Below, piece after piece: positions 1 to 8,112 of a stretch of 39,823 nt of DNA. Position 1 is the first letter of the stretch. Every line of letters begins with the position of its first letter. This stretch comes from Pseudomonas fluorescens (GTDB taxonomy: Bacteria > Pseudomonadota > Gammaproteobacteria > Pseudomonadales > Pseudomonadaceae). Where the stretch lies: assembly GCF_018614775.1 (NCBI RefSeq), contig NZ_JAGGOF010000056.1, positions 1 through 39,823 of the forward strand. The letters run 5' to 3'. The translations under genes and the position numbers were made by a program. The notes beneath the pieces were generated by a model. The model had not been told where the DNA came from. It did not search any database and saw only the letters and a program-made list of their open reading frames with translations.

Positions 1-1
1 C

Positions 2-99
2 CCCTGTGGGAGCGAGCCTGCTCGCGAATGCGGTCGTATATTCAGCATCAAAATGTCTGATATACGACCGCATTCGCGAGCAGGCTCGCTCCCACAGGG
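2..99. repeat. REPIN: inverted pair of REP palindromes
   Basis: Two REP copies face each other with perfectly complementary 39-nt arms (2-40 and 61-99) around a 20-nt loop. The arms carry the GTGGGAGCGAGC core. It lies just past the tail-tube stop codon, so the transcript would fold into a very long hairpin. Such elements are non-autonomous and mobilised in trans by RAYT transposases in this genus; none is present here. Confidence 0.9.
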
Positions 100-117
100 A
101 CTGTGCTCGACTGAGGT

Positions 118-624
118 TTAAGGCAACAACACCGCGCGGCGGGCATCGCCGAGGATGTCGACGCCGTTGAGCACGAACTTCTGGGTGCGCACGTCGATGT
201 CGATCACCGGGACACCGTTTTCGAGACGGTTGTAGGTGCGGCAAGCCAGCTCAAGTGTCGTGGTGGGCTTGTCGCCCATCTTCAGCTTGGCCTCTGCCAG
301 GGATTTGAGCTTGCCGCCGACGGTGTGGTAGGTGAACCAGGTGGTGCCATCCTGATCCTGGCCGGCTTCACGCACGTTCAGCAGAATGTCATCGCCCAGT
401 TGCACACCCAGGGCGAGCATGATTTCAGGCCCGGCCCCTTGCAGTACGAGGGTAGCGTTCAGCACCTTGCCGCTCTTGGCCATTTCTTCGGCAATGAAGC
501 GTCCACCGACCATCGCTTCCATGTCGAATTCGATCTTCGGCGGCGTGAACTCTTCCACGGTCGCCGACAACGGCAGGCCTTGCAGGGTGGCCGCGATGGC
601 CTGTCTTACGCGGTTGGTAAACAT
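118..624 (-). CDS. Phage major tail tube protein (FII family)
   Basis: This 168-aa protein is the size and type of the P2 FII / R-pyocin tail tube protein. Hexameric rings of it stack into the inner tube that is driven through the target envelope when the sheath contracts. It starts with MFTNRVRQAIAATLQGLPL and contains the K-x-GD region of contractile-tail tubes. Its ATG shares one base with the sheath stop codon (TAATG), so the two are translationally coupled, as expected for products needed in equal numbers. A REPIN follows the stop. The tape measure and remaining tail genes should lie beyond the left edge. Confidence 0.9.
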   Translation of the reverse strand: MFTNRVRQAIAATLQGLPLSATVEEFTPPKIEFDMEAMVGGRFIAEEMAKSGKVLNATLVLQGAGPEIMLALGVQLGDDILLNVREAGQDQDGTTWFTYHTVGGKLKSLAEAKLKMGDKPTTTLELACRTYNRLENGVPVIDIDVRTQKFVLNGVDILGDARRAVLLP

Positions 625-1790
625 TAGAGAACATCCTCCAGGAACTGCTCGATGATTTCATCGCGGGCATTGAGTTGATAAATCATGTGTTCGTTTGGCG
701 CGTAGCGGCCGTAGTCGATGACCACGTACCAGGTGCCATTCTTGTACTTCTCGACGCTGTTCAGCTCCGGGTGCAGGTAAACGCTGCCGCCGGGGATGGT
801 TTCGTCAGCGACCAGGGTTTGCAGCCAGTCGTTGATGCGCTTGACCTCCTGGTCCATGAACGACTTGGTCAGGTTCTTCGCCATGGCTTTCTGGCCGGCC
901 TTGACCAGCTTGCGGCTGATGGCATCTTCGAGTCCGACGTAGCTGATGAACTTGCCAGTGATGGAGCGGTTACCCAGCAGCGAGAAGCCGCCGAGGACGG
1001 TGCGTGCGTAGTAGCTGACGCCATAGCGGTTGAGCAGATCGCCCTCGGTGGAGGCGTCGAGGATGTTGTATTCCACGGTGCGCGAAACGTCCTCGGCATA
1101 GGTCACCTGGTTGCCTGGGCTCTCCCATTGCTTGACCTTGGCGAGCGCGGCGATCGCCAGGCTCGACGGCGCCAGGAAAACGTTTTTCTTCGCGGCCTTG
1201 GAGTACACCGCCGGCATGTTGTGCACCACCAGGCAACGGTCGAAACCAAGTTCCGCACCGCCCAGTCCCTGGCTGTAGGTCACTTGATCAGCGACGGAGG
1301 CGTCCTTGCCGTCGAGCACCACGCGCGCCTTGATGCGCTTGCCGAACGAGGCAAACTCGCTCGCTACCGCCTTGCTGCCGGTGAAGCCCGGCGCGCCGAT
1401 GATGGTCAGGTCTTCGGCAACACCGCTCAACGCGGCCAGGCCGAGCTTGCGGCCGGTCTGCGCTTCGATGCCACCGATGACGTTGTTCTGCGTGTCGGCC
1501 GGGGTCGCGCCCTCTTCGACGATAACCACGTAGACCGGCACCTTGACCACTTTGAGGATCTGGTAGACCGCCTGGAACAACGTGCCCGCCTCGACGCCAG
1601 TCGGGTCCAACTGGGCCTGGGTGGTGAAGCTGTTGATGCGGAACGGGGTGTTTTTCGGAATCAGCGGGTTGGCATTCGGCGCGGTGCCGACCAACCCGAT
1701 GACGTTGTCCCCCAGGCCACCCATGGCCTCGGGAGATTCAGTGGCATTGACGGTAATGCCGTTGTGCTCGAAGTTCAAAACCTCAGCCAT
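624..1790 (-). CDS. Contractile phage tail sheath protein (FI family)
   Basis: The 388-aa product is the contractile sheath subunit, homologous to P2 FI and R-pyocin sheath. It polymerises around the tube and contracts to fire it. The length fits the family (about 385-395 aa). The C-terminal half carries the typical G-x-Y-YAR-VLGGFSLLGNRSITGKFISYVGL stretch (seen as separate short motifs) and a GSVYLHPELNSVEKYKNGTWYV-type domain end. It is followed with a one-base overlap by the tube gene and preceded after 2 nt by a 69-aa protein. An intact sheath with no capsid genes nearby supports a tailocin rather than a complete prophage, though the left side is not visible. Confidence 0.93.
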   Translation of the reverse strand: MAEVLNFEHNGITVNATESPEAMGGLGDNVIGLVGTAPNANPLIPKNTPFRINSFTTQAQLDPTGVEAGTLFQAVYQILKVVKVPVYVVIVEEGATPADTQNNVIGGIEAQTGRKLGLAALSGVAEDLTIIGAPGFTGSKAVASEFASFGKRIKARVVLDGKDASVADQVTYSQGLGGAELGFDRCLVVHNMPAVYSKAAKKNVFLAPSSLAIAALAKVKQWESPGNQVTYAEDVSRTVEYNILDASTEGDLLNRYGVSYYARTVLGGFSLLGNRSITGKFISYVGLEDAISRKLVKAGQKAMAKNLTKSFMDQEVKRINDWLQTLVADETIPGGSVYLHPELNSVEKYKNGTWYVVIDYGRYAPNEHMIYQLNARDEIIEQFLEDVL

Positions 1791-1792
1791 GG

Positions 1793-2002
1793 TTATTCAG
1801 CCTTCTTGGTGGCGGCCTTTTTGGCCGGGTTGGATGCGGAGGCCACGTCGGTAGCCTCGATTTTTTTCAGCGCCAGGCGACCGGCGCTGCGTAACGCACT
1901 GGCCTCCACGTCGAGCAGGTCGAGGTCCTGGCCGACGCTCGACCAGTGGCCACCCCCGGTGGGGAATGGCAGGAGTACGGTGTAGGTTTGGCGTGGTGCC
2001 AT
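1793..2002 (-). CDS. Small phage protein upstream of sheath (DUF2635-like position)
   Basis: A 69-aa protein with a GGAG ribosome-binding site about nine bases before the ATG and a 2-nt gap to the sheath gene. The N-terminal half is a compact domain (YTVLLPFPTGGGHWSSVGQD). The end is rich in Ala and Lys (ASNPAKKAATKKAE) and probably disordered. Contractile-tail clusters often carry a short gene at this position (Mu gp38 / DUF2635). The position fits, but the sequence match is not strong enough to assert the family. It lies downstream of two terminators and is the first gene of the sheath-tube module. Confidence 0.75.
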   Translation of the reverse strand: MAPRQTYTVLLPFPTGGGHWSSVGQDLDLLDVEASALRSAGRLALKKIEATDVASASNPAKKAATKKAE

Positions 2003-2022
2003 TTTTTGGATCTCCAGAGACG

Positions 2023-2044
2023 AAAAAGCCCCTGGGAAGGGGCT
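2023..2044 (-). terminator. Rho-independent terminator 2, before the sheath module
   Basis: On the minus strand a perfect 7-bp stem (AGCCCCT/AGGGGCT) with a 4-nt loop is followed by five Ts. It lies about 20 nt upstream of the 69-aa gene ATG and directly follows another terminator. Confidence 0.75.
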
Positions 2045-2069
2045 GTTGGTGTTGTCGGGATTTGATGGG

Positions 2070-2100
2070 AAAGAAAACGCCCCGTCGGTGCGGGGCGTTT
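2070..2100 (-). terminator. Rho-independent terminator 1, after the fiber-assembly gene
   Basis: A minus-strand stem CGCCCCG/CGGGGCG with a 6-nt loop is followed by TTTTCTTT. It begins at the stop codon of the fiber-assembly gene. The plus strand also reads as a stem followed by TTTT, so it may work in both directions. Confidence 0.8.
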
Positions 2101-2527
2101 ATTGGGGTTGTTCAATCAGCCAATCCGGTACTTTCGGCCGATACTCAATCAGCGGAAACTCGTCCATCTCCGGCCAGTTTCGTAGAGCGCGGCGGTAGGC
2201 TTGCAGGTCCACGTATCGTTCGGAAGTTAGGGTCGTTACGATACCCTCCTCTAATTCATCGCGGTGACGTGAGACCAAACCATCGGACGCTAACAAAAGG
2301 TCATCGCGCCATCGCCGCTCGATGATTCTCAACGCTTCAAGCGAGGGCGTTAGCGGATCGCCAAGGATTGGATAACCATTATCGTCCGATATAATGCGGC
2401 GACCTTGCTCCTGGCCTTTGATCAGCGCCACATAATGCTCATCAGCGACCTCGACGATGCCCTCTGGAATAAATTCATGGAAAGCCGAGTTGTAAAAACC
2501 GCCGTCAACTGCACAGTAATAATTCAT
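2099..2527 (-). CDS. Tail fiber assembly chaperone
   Basis: This 142-aa protein directly follows the tail fiber gene (8-nt gap), the usual place of the chaperone needed to fold or trimerise the fiber tip. The start MNYYCAVDGGFYNS matches the opening common in tail-fiber-assembly proteins, which often begin with a short beta-rich FYN-type segment. The C-terminal part is helical with acidic and basic patches and the motif EALRIIERRWRDDLLLASD, resembling the R-W-R-x-E-L-L-x-D signature of phage tail-assembly chaperones. It is visibly less GC-rich than the structural genes, like the end of the fiber gene, which suggests the pair travels together. Confidence 0.8.
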   Translation of the reverse strand: MNYYCAVDGGFYNSAFHEFIPEGIVEVADEHYVALIKGQEQGRRIISDDNGYPILGDPLTPSLEALRIIERRWRDDLLLASDGLVSRHRDELEEGIVTTLTSERYVDLQAYRRALRNWPEMDEFPLIEYRPKVPDWLIEQPQ

Positions 2528-2535
2528 AACGCCCC

Positions 2536-4491
2536 TTAATTACCGATAGCTCGCCAAAAATGTTGGCAAGAACTAGAACTGCCGGAATGAGAGTAATTGA
2601 AACCACTTTTCGTATAAGTACCAACTTGCACCGGCCCCCCTCGCGTGGCGGGCGCCTGGGTTCCACTGTCGACGTAGGTCAGCTGAATATTCAGGCAGGC
2701 ATTTGGGAACGTTTGTGGAAAGACAATCGATCCAATGGCACTCGGAGCCAAACCACCCGTAAGCCCCCACATTTCTATGACACCACCGGGTGACTTTGAA
2801 AAACCGGTAGTGGCGAAAGAGGCGGCGAAAAGTGGAGATGTGCGCAAGCATTCAAGGCTCGCGTGGGCCCGCCAGAGGACTCCATCCGACACTAGCAAAA
2901 TATCGGAGCCGTTCGACATGGCATAAGGCGCAGGAACTGCCACATTGTTAATCGCCAGCGAGTCCCCAGCCTGCAGTCCCAAAAAAACTCCGCCTACAGC
3001 CGCAGAAGTCGTAATCAGGATTGAGGCGCCTTTCAGCACCGTGGTGGCCTTAGGCAACGTAAGCGTTCCCGGCGCCGACATTTCGATACGCGTACCAACA
3101 TGGGCGCTAGTCAATGCGACGGAACCGCCAGCAATCGCCACGCTGCTGGCAAACCCGCCCTTCTCGCGCTGTACAAATTCAGTTGTCGCGAGCGACTTGG
3201 TGTTATCAAAAAAAGGTTGCGTGGTCCAGTTCGGCCCCGACATCACGGTGCTGTATCTGAGCGCCACCGTTCCGCTAATCAAGCGCCACTCACCAGACAC
3301 TCTCGTAAACAGAGCCGAATCACCCTGCCCCAATACAACAGGAATGGTTATACCGCTTGCATTCGTCAGAAGGTCAGCGCCCGAAGCCAGCAAAGTCACG
3401 GCGCCGGCACCCGCACTTAGCACCATAATCACCGCACCGGCTACTACCTGCCCGGTAGGCGGCAGGGTGATGTTTGCTGCCGTCGCAGCCGCCACGCTGA
3501 CGACGCCGCCCACACTTCCAACCCCCAGCACAGTACTAGCACCGACCGCATTGAAGTTGGACCATTCAACGCCCATCTTCTTGGCAAAAGCCGTGGTCTG
3601 AACGCGCGTACTGTTATCAAACTGGGCCGGCGTGGTAGCCGTAGGGTTGACCAGCGCTGGTGCATTGAGCGGTGCAAACCCCTGCGTCACATTCTGAAAC
3701 GTCAGCGCCGTAGTGCCCAGCACAATCACGCCGTCGGTAATCAACTGCCAGATCGTATTGGCAAGCGTCCCGCCCTCCTCCACCGAAACAATCAGTCCCG
3801 AGGTGACCTCGACGCTCGCATCAGCATCCTTCGCCCGCGCCCATGCGCCATTCGCGGCGACATAGATGCCGTTGTCCTTCGCCAGGGTCTGGGATTTCAC
3901 CAGCACCCGATCCCCGGAAACCACCGCAACACCATCGATCGCCTGAGCACCACTCAAGACAATGTTGGCCGTGGTCGCCACCCGCACCGACTGTTTGCGG
4001 TCGAGCTTGGCAAGCTCATCGGCCACGTAGCTGGCGACCCAGGCACGCGTCGCCTTGACCACCGTATCGTCAATGAGCAATGTCACCAGCTCGGCATTGC
4101 TGGTTTCGAAAATCGAACGGATATAGAACTCTTTCCCCGAGCCGGACGTTGCCAGTACCGGTTTGAAGGACTCCGGGTATTTGACAATCGCGTACAGGAT
4201 CCCGGTGTCGGTCCAGATCCCGGCCTCTCGTACATACCAGCCGCCCACGTCAGGCGGGATGGTGACTTCGGCCAGCAACCAGCTCGGGTTGTTCTCGTCC
4301 TGGAACAATGCGTTGAGTGGCCCGCGCCACACCTCGCGCTTGAGCGCGGTGGCGGTTGCGGCCGGGTTGTAGACCGAGCCGCCTCCATCACCGACGGAAA
4401 GCTGCGAAAGCTTGATCGGTTTGCCCGCCGCCTTGCAGGCAGTTTCGTAGGCGATGCCTGCATCGGTGAGCAGGGTGTAATAGTCAGCCAT
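2536..4491 (-). CDS. Tail fiber / receptor-binding protein
   Basis: The 651-aa product is the tailocin tail fiber, which decides target range by binding surface polysaccharide. Residues about 1-160 match the phage tail-collar fiber N-terminal domain (DUF3751 type: MADYYTLLTDAGIAYETA, then GGWYVREAGIWTDTG), which anchors to the baseplate. The middle holds repeated shaft segments, including two copies of a TT.PQFDNSTRVQTTAFA / QPFFDNTKSLATTEFVQ motif. The last about 90 residues resemble the gp53-like C-terminal beta-sandwich (SPGGVIEMWG, then FPQTFPNACLNIQLTYVD). Its ATG directly abuts the stop of tail protein I. The 3' part is less GC-rich than the 5' part, suggesting exchange of the binding tip. 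Confidence 0.9.
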   Translation of the reverse strand: MADYYTLLTDAGIAYETACKAAGKPIKLSQLSVGDGGGSVYNPAATATALKREVWRGPLNALFQDENNPSWLLAEVTIPPDVGGWYVREAGIWTDTGILYAIVKYPESFKPVLATSGSGKEFYIRSIFETSNAELVTLLIDDTVVKATRAWVASYVADELAKLDRKQSVRVATTANIVLSGAQAIDGVAVVSGDRVLVKSQTLAKDNGIYVAANGAWARAKDADASVEVTSGLIVSVEEGGTLANTIWQLITDGVIVLGTTALTFQNVTQGFAPLNAPALVNPTATTPAQFDNSTRVQTTAFAKKMGVEWSNFNAVGASTVLGVGSVGGVVSVAAATAANITLPPTGQVVAGAVIMVLSAGAGAVTLLASGADLLTNASGITIPVVLGQGDSALFTRVSGEWRLISGTVALRYSTVMSGPNWTTQPFFDNTKSLATTEFVQREKGGFASSVAIAGGSVALTSAHVGTRIEMSAPGTLTLPKATTVLKGASILITTSAAVGGVFLGLQAGDSLAINNVAVPAPYAMSNGSDILLVSDGVLWRAHASLECLRTSPLFAASFATTGFSKSPGGVIEMWGLTGGLAPSAIGSIVFPQTFPNACLNIQLTYVDSGTQAPATRGGPVQVGTYTKSGFNYSHSGSSSSCQHFWRAIGN

Positions 4492-5127
4492 TCAGGCCCC
4501 CTGAGGGTAAATAGTGGATGTTTCAACGCTATAGAGCCCGGCGGCCATGAAGACCGGTCCCGAGGCTTCAAGCCCTTCGATGACAATCGGATACACCGTG
4601 GTCAGTTCGCCGCAGAGCGTCACGGCGCCGATGACGTGACGGCCGAATGCACTCAAGCCGACCGAAACCGTCAAGGTGTCGCGCTCGCTTTTGGCATCGG
4701 CCAAGCGACGATCCAGACGGGCGTCGATCTCTTCGCTGTAAGGCTGTTCGGTAAACGCCCGGACGGAAAAACTGTAGGGCGGGCCGGGGGGCGTCTGCTC
4801 ATACCAGGCGCGCACTTCGGGCATCAACTGCAAACCTTTGGCGGCATTTTCCAAGGCCTTCCGCGTCCCGGCCTGCCGTGCGGTAGGCCACGCGAGCTCC
4901 ACCGTCAGGCGCTTTTCAAGCTCGGGCGCCTCGGTGCTCCATTCGCGGACCCCACGATCGGCCGCGAGATACGGTAAAAACGCCACCGGCGTGGCCGCCG
5001 GGTTCATCAGCTCGGGAAACGGTGGGTCGATGCGTTCAAGCAGCCGGGCGAAGCCCAGGTCAAGCGCCCTTTCCAGCGTTGAACTGTTGGCCGGCAACAG
5101 GCCTGGACGAGGTGTGCCATCACTCAT
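4492..5127 (-). CDS. Phage tail protein I (baseplate)
   Basis: A 211-aa protein of the P2 gpI family, which sits at the baseplate edge and links wedge protein J to the fibers. The start was set at MSDGTPRPGLLPANSSTLERALD because this ATG overlaps the J stop as ATGA. The N-terminus (LLPANSSTLERALDLGFARL) and the AWPTARQAGTRKALENA segment are typical of the family. It is co-transcribed with J upstream and the fiber downstream, with no gap on either side. Confidence 0.9.
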   Translation of the reverse strand: MSDGTPRPGLLPANSSTLERALDLGFARLLERIDPPFPELMNPAATPVAFLPYLAADRGVREWSTEAPELEKRLTVELAWPTARQAGTRKALENAAKGLQLMPEVRAWYEQTPPGPPYSFSVRAFTEQPYSEEIDARLDRRLADAKSERDTLTVSVGLSAFGRHVIGAVTLCGELTTVYPIVIEGLEASGPVFMAAGLYSVETSTIYPQGA

Positions 5128-6119
5128 AACGTATCCACCTCCACCTCGACGCCCGTGCAATACGGGGCTTGGAATGCCGTCGTCACAATGGGCGCGAGCG
5201 GTTCGAGGATTTCAAGCTGAACCGCCCCCGCGCTGTGCAGCGTGTAGTCGATCCAGCTCGGGTCGACTCGACCTTCCAGGCGATGACAGTCCTCGGCATA
5301 CGCCTGCAACTGCTGCGCTGCGGCGAGCTGGGTCAAGCCCGAGTCCGGGCCGGCATTGATCTTCGCCACGACGCGGATTTTGTAGTTCTTGATTTGTGCG
5401 GCCTGCACGATGACCCGGTCGGTTTCCGGCCGCACATCGGGCCGGTCGAAATGCTGGCGAACACCATTGAGCAGCGACGCGGACGGCGTGCCATCGCCCT
5501 CTCGGGACAGCACCGTCACCGTGACTTCACCAGGCGCAGTCCGGCGTCCGTTGCCGTCCTTGACCTGCGCCGCGTAACCATCCGGGTTGAAGGTATAAGT
5601 GACTGTCACGACCCCCGCTGTAGCATTTTCCACCTTCACCACCGGTCGCTCACCCAAGGTAAAAATCTCTCTCCGATACTGCATTCGCGAACCCGCCGCC
5701 GGCGCATGGGGTGCCAGGTAGTAGCGCAGCCGTGCGTCATCGTCGCTCTCGTAGACCGGGGCAATTGGAGGGAACGCCGCCGGATCGCCCGGGTCGAGCA
5801 ACTGGCGTTCAAGCCCCATGTCAGCGAGGCGCGCGTCAAGGTTGGTTCCCGTGGCCCACCACGCCAGCATCTGCTTGATGCGGGCGTTGTATTTTCGCTC
5901 GTGGGTCTGCAGCCGTATGCAGAAGGCCTCAAGGGCCAGTGTCAGCAGTTCGCTTTCGTTGTCGAGGCTGTCGACCAGCTTGGCCGCGCTCTCGGGAGAA
6001 CGCGCGCCGACGTACTCGACCACGAAGGTCTTGAACTCCGCGAGCAGGTCCTCGAACGCGTCGACCGTGACGATGGCCGGTTCAGCCAACTGATTCTGGC
6101 CGGGTATCAACATGCTCAT
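5124..6119 (-). CDS. Baseplate assembly protein J
   Basis: The 331-aa product belongs to the P2 gpJ / Mu gp47-like baseplate wedge family, which forms the ring that triggers sheath contraction. The N-terminal third is helical (LLAEFKTFVVEYVGARSPESAAKLVDSLDNESELLTLALEAF) and includes NARIKQMLAWWATGTNLDARLADMG-type wedge motifs. The rest is beta-rich. It overlaps W upstream and I downstream by 4-nt ATGA junctions, so W-J-I form one translational chain. Confidence 0.92.
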   Translation of the reverse strand: MSMLIPGQNQLAEPAIVTVDAFEDLLAEFKTFVVEYVGARSPESAAKLVDSLDNESELLTLALEAFCIRLQTHERKYNARIKQMLAWWATGTNLDARLADMGLERQLLDPGDPAAFPPIAPVYESDDDARLRYYLAPHAPAAGSRMQYRREIFTLGERPVVKVENATAGVVTVTYTFNPDGYAAQVKDGNGRRTAPGEVTVTVLSREGDGTPSASLLNGVRQHFDRPDVRPETDRVIVQAAQIKNYKIRVVAKINAGPDSGLTQLAAAQQLQAYAEDCHRLEGRVDPSWIDYTLHSAGAVQLEILEPLAPIVTTAFQAPYCTGVEVEVDTL

Positions 6120-6448
6120 GTCACCACCTCGAACGTTTGTTTACGGTTTTTCCAGGTGCCGGCGAAGCGCAACAACAACCCGGCCCCCTGACGGCTGGCG
6201 ACAATGACCTGAGGTTCGAAGTCGCTGATGCCGTTGTGCGGGTTGTAGAAGGCTTGGGCCGCGTGGCTCTGAGCGAGCATCAGCAGGTCGTCGCCGAGGT
6301 TCTGACCCAGCAACTGGGTCAACGCGCAGCCATATAAAGGACGCTTCTGTCGGGTGCCGAGCGGCGTGGTCAGCGCCCGGGTGGCGCGCTGCACGAACTG
6401 CAGCCAGTCGTCGACCGTCGCGCCGGTGTTGCGATCGATTCCAATCAT
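6116..6448 (-). CDS. Baseplate protein W (gp25-like)
   Basis: A 110-aa protein of the GpW/gp25 family, a lysozyme-like baseplate wedge subunit that seeds sheath polymerisation. The start was moved to MIGIDRNTGATVDDWLQFVQ because upstream codons lack family similarity and this N-terminus (IGIDR-TG---DDW-Q) is the conserved one. The motif TPLGTRQKRPLYG fits the family R-P-x-YG signature. Its stop overlaps the J start (ATGA), and it begins 10 nt after the V stop. Confidence 0.9.
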   Translation of the reverse strand: MIGIDRNTGATVDDWLQFVQRATRALTTPLGTRQKRPLYGCALTQLLGQNLGDDLLMLAQSHAAQAFYNPHNGISDFEPQVIVASRQGAGLLLRFAGTWKNRKQTFEVVT

Positions 6449-6458
6449 GGGAAAACTC

Positions 6459-7070
6459 TTATGCGGTACTGATGACGCGGCCCTGGTGGTCAACCAACGG
6501 GCCGCTGAAGTGCACGCCGGACGCGTCGAGACGCAGGCCGACAGCGCCCTGTTGCAACGCAATGAAGTCAGGCGTCATCGTCAGCCGCGACGGGCCGATG
6601 CTGAGTTCAAGGGATTCACGAGCGCCGGCAAACGTCGCCGGGCCGTTCTTCCAGCGCAGGACATGGGCGCTGTGGTCGTAGCCGCTTTCCGTGCCGTCCT
6701 GATAGAGGCGACGCGTCAGCGAAGCCTGAGTCGAAACGGGCGGAAACTGACCACCGTTGAGGCCGAACAACGCCACCGACTGCCCACTGCTCTCACCGCC
6801 GCCGTGGTTCAGCAACAGGCACTGCTCGCCCACGGAGGGAATCCGCGACTCGCTCTGGGCGCCGGCGCTCGGATTGAAGAAGCGGATCGCCGGCGTCAGC
6901 AGGTCGCCGTGACTGACCTTGCAGGTGTTGCTGGCCGCGTCGACCTCCTGGCATACGCCAATCCGACAGAAGCTGTCGGCCCGCCGATGCAGGTCTTCGA
7001 GCTCGGTCTCCATCTCGGCCAGGCGCTCGATGATCGGCTCCAGGTGCAGACGTATAAACGCATCCAGCAT
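6459..7070 (-). CDS. Baseplate assembly protein V (spike/hub)
   Basis: A 203-aa protein of the P2 gpV type, the central spike that punctures the target outer membrane. The N-terminal part is a helix rich in Glu and Leu. It is followed by an OB-fold gp5-like domain (IGVCQEVDAASNTCKVSHGDLLTPAIRFF; PSVGEQCLLLNHGGG). The C-terminus has beta-repeat character ending in the conserved GVHFSGPLVDHQGRV segment, in which S-GP--DH is the recurring P2-like V motif. It starts 3 nt after the preceding gene and is followed closely by W. Confidence 0.9.
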   Translation of the reverse strand: MLDAFIRLHLEPIIERLAEMETELEDLHRRADSFCRIGVCQEVDAASNTCKVSHGDLLTPAIRFFNPSAGAQSESRIPSVGEQCLLLNHGGGESSGQSVALFGLNGGQFPPVSTQASLTRRLYQDGTESGYDHSAHVLRWKNGPATFAGARESLELSIGPSRLTMTPDFIALQQGAVGLRLDASGVHFSGPLVDHQGRVISTA

Positions 7071-7073
7071 GGG

Positions 7074-7592
7074 TCAGCCCTCGAGTGCGGTGTATTGAGC
7101 CGGATCGTCGATGTCCGAGACTTCCCAAGTGCGGGCAAACAGCGGGATACCGGTCGGACCCTCAAGCAAGGGTTGACCGAAATAGAGTGTCTGGACGAAA
7201 GAAACGGCCCAGGTGTTGTAGGTTTGTTCGTCGAAGACCCATGTCGAAGGTTGTGCGACGAGGGTCGTGGGTAAATCACACTGCGTCCCTGAAATACCCC
7301 AGCGCTGATCCGCGATGAAGTCCAGCAAGGCAGCGGCCAGATCGCAGGCTTCGAGGTCTGGGCGCCCTGGCAGCAGACACTGCAGGGACACAGACAAGGC
7401 ATGGGAGTGGCGACCGTCGTTCGCCGGTATGCCTGAGGCATCGCCGTCAAGCGCGATCAACACCCAGGCGTCGGCGCCGACGGCGGCAAGGTCCTGGCGA
7501 CTGCCGACCTTCAACTCAGGAAAAGTGGCGCGTAGCGCTTCGCCCATCGCCGTACAGAACTGCGATGGTTTGTGGATAGAAAGAGTGGGCAT
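7074..7592 (-). CDS. Conserved tailocin protein, possibly tail-terminator-like
   Basis: A 172-aa protein between holin and baseplate V. I chose MPTLSIHKPSQF as the start because the in-frame upstream extension reads through the end of the holin gene region and has no protein-like composition. The fold looks alpha/beta: an N-terminal helix (FCTAMGEALRATFPEL), strands such as DAWVLIALDG, then a helix EACDLAAALLDFIADQRWG. This layout resembles small tail terminator or completion proteins, but I do not recognise a specific family, so that role is inferred. It is 3 nt from gene V and certainly in the same transcript. Confidence 0.8.
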   Translation of the reverse strand: MPTLSIHKPSQFCTAMGEALRATFPELKVGSRQDLAAVGADAWVLIALDGDASGIPANDGRHSHALSVSLQCLLPGRPDLEACDLAAALLDFIADQRWGISGTQCDLPTTLVAQPSTWVFDEQTYNTWAVSFVQTLYFGQPLLEGPTGIPLFARTWEVSDIDDPAQYTALEG

Positions 7593-7653
7593 GGCGGGTT
7601 CCGTTGAATGCTTGCCGCTTGATTGCAGCGACAGATGTTTCCAAGGTGTGTTT

Positions 7654-8004
7654 CTAGGGTTGGTCCAAGTGGGAGTCGCGGTCAGTTGGACCCGCCACGC
7701 CAATCCGCTTGGCGACCCAACGCTCATAAAGACCAATGGCCACATCGGCACCGGCCATGGCCGTCAGGCAACCCAAAGCGCACGCACTCCAGATCGACAT
7801 GCCAAAGGCATACAGCAGCATGATTGCCGAGACCCCGCAGATCACGCAGGCGCCGGAACGCAGGGCCAGGCGACGCAACAGCGACCAGCCGCGGGCGCCG
7901 TCCTTGTCGGCACGCCACATCTCGCCGGACACCCCGCCCACCAGGGCGAGCACGATGACCAGCCAGATCGGCATGTCCAGCAACGCTTGTTGCTCGTTTG
8001 TCAT
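7654..8004 (-). CDS. Phage holin family protein
   Basis: A 116-aa membrane protein with hydrophobic segments at about residues 12-28, 50-69 and 72-88, and a short charged C-terminus. It closely resembles the holin at the start of fluorescent-Pseudomonas tailocin clusters (MPIWLVIVLALVGGVSGEMWRAD and CGVSAIMLLYAFG). Holins make inner-membrane pores that release endolysin, so the producer cell lyses and frees its tailocins. The lysozyme and spanin are expected left of the window. A 62-nt gap separates it from the next gene. Confidence 0.9.
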   Translation of the reverse strand: MTNEQQALLDMPIWLVIVLALVGGVSGEMWRADKDGARGWSLLRRLALRSGACVICGVSAIMLLYAFGMSIWSACALGCLTAMAGADVAIGLYERWVAKRIGVAGPTDRDSHLDQP

Positions 8005-8112
8005 GTCGCGTCTCCTGGGGGGAAGAATTGGAGAGCTCAGGGCGCAATTGCAGACCCCGAGCCATTCAGATTGGATGTAAAGCTCAAGCCAGCACGCATT
8101 GCTCAGTCGCTA
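8005..8112 (-). other. Gap between secreted-protein gene and holin
   Basis: This 108-nt spacer holds the holin ribosome-binding region (CCCAGGAGACGCG before the ATG). I see no terminator with a T-run and no clear promoter. Holin transcription therefore probably comes from the com-proximal promoter. Confidence 0.4.

Noticed and set aside
675..1985. Open frame antisense to the tail sheath gene
   Set aside because: It runs against an unmistakable sheath gene and translates to Ala/Val/Asp/His-rich sequence without any motif.
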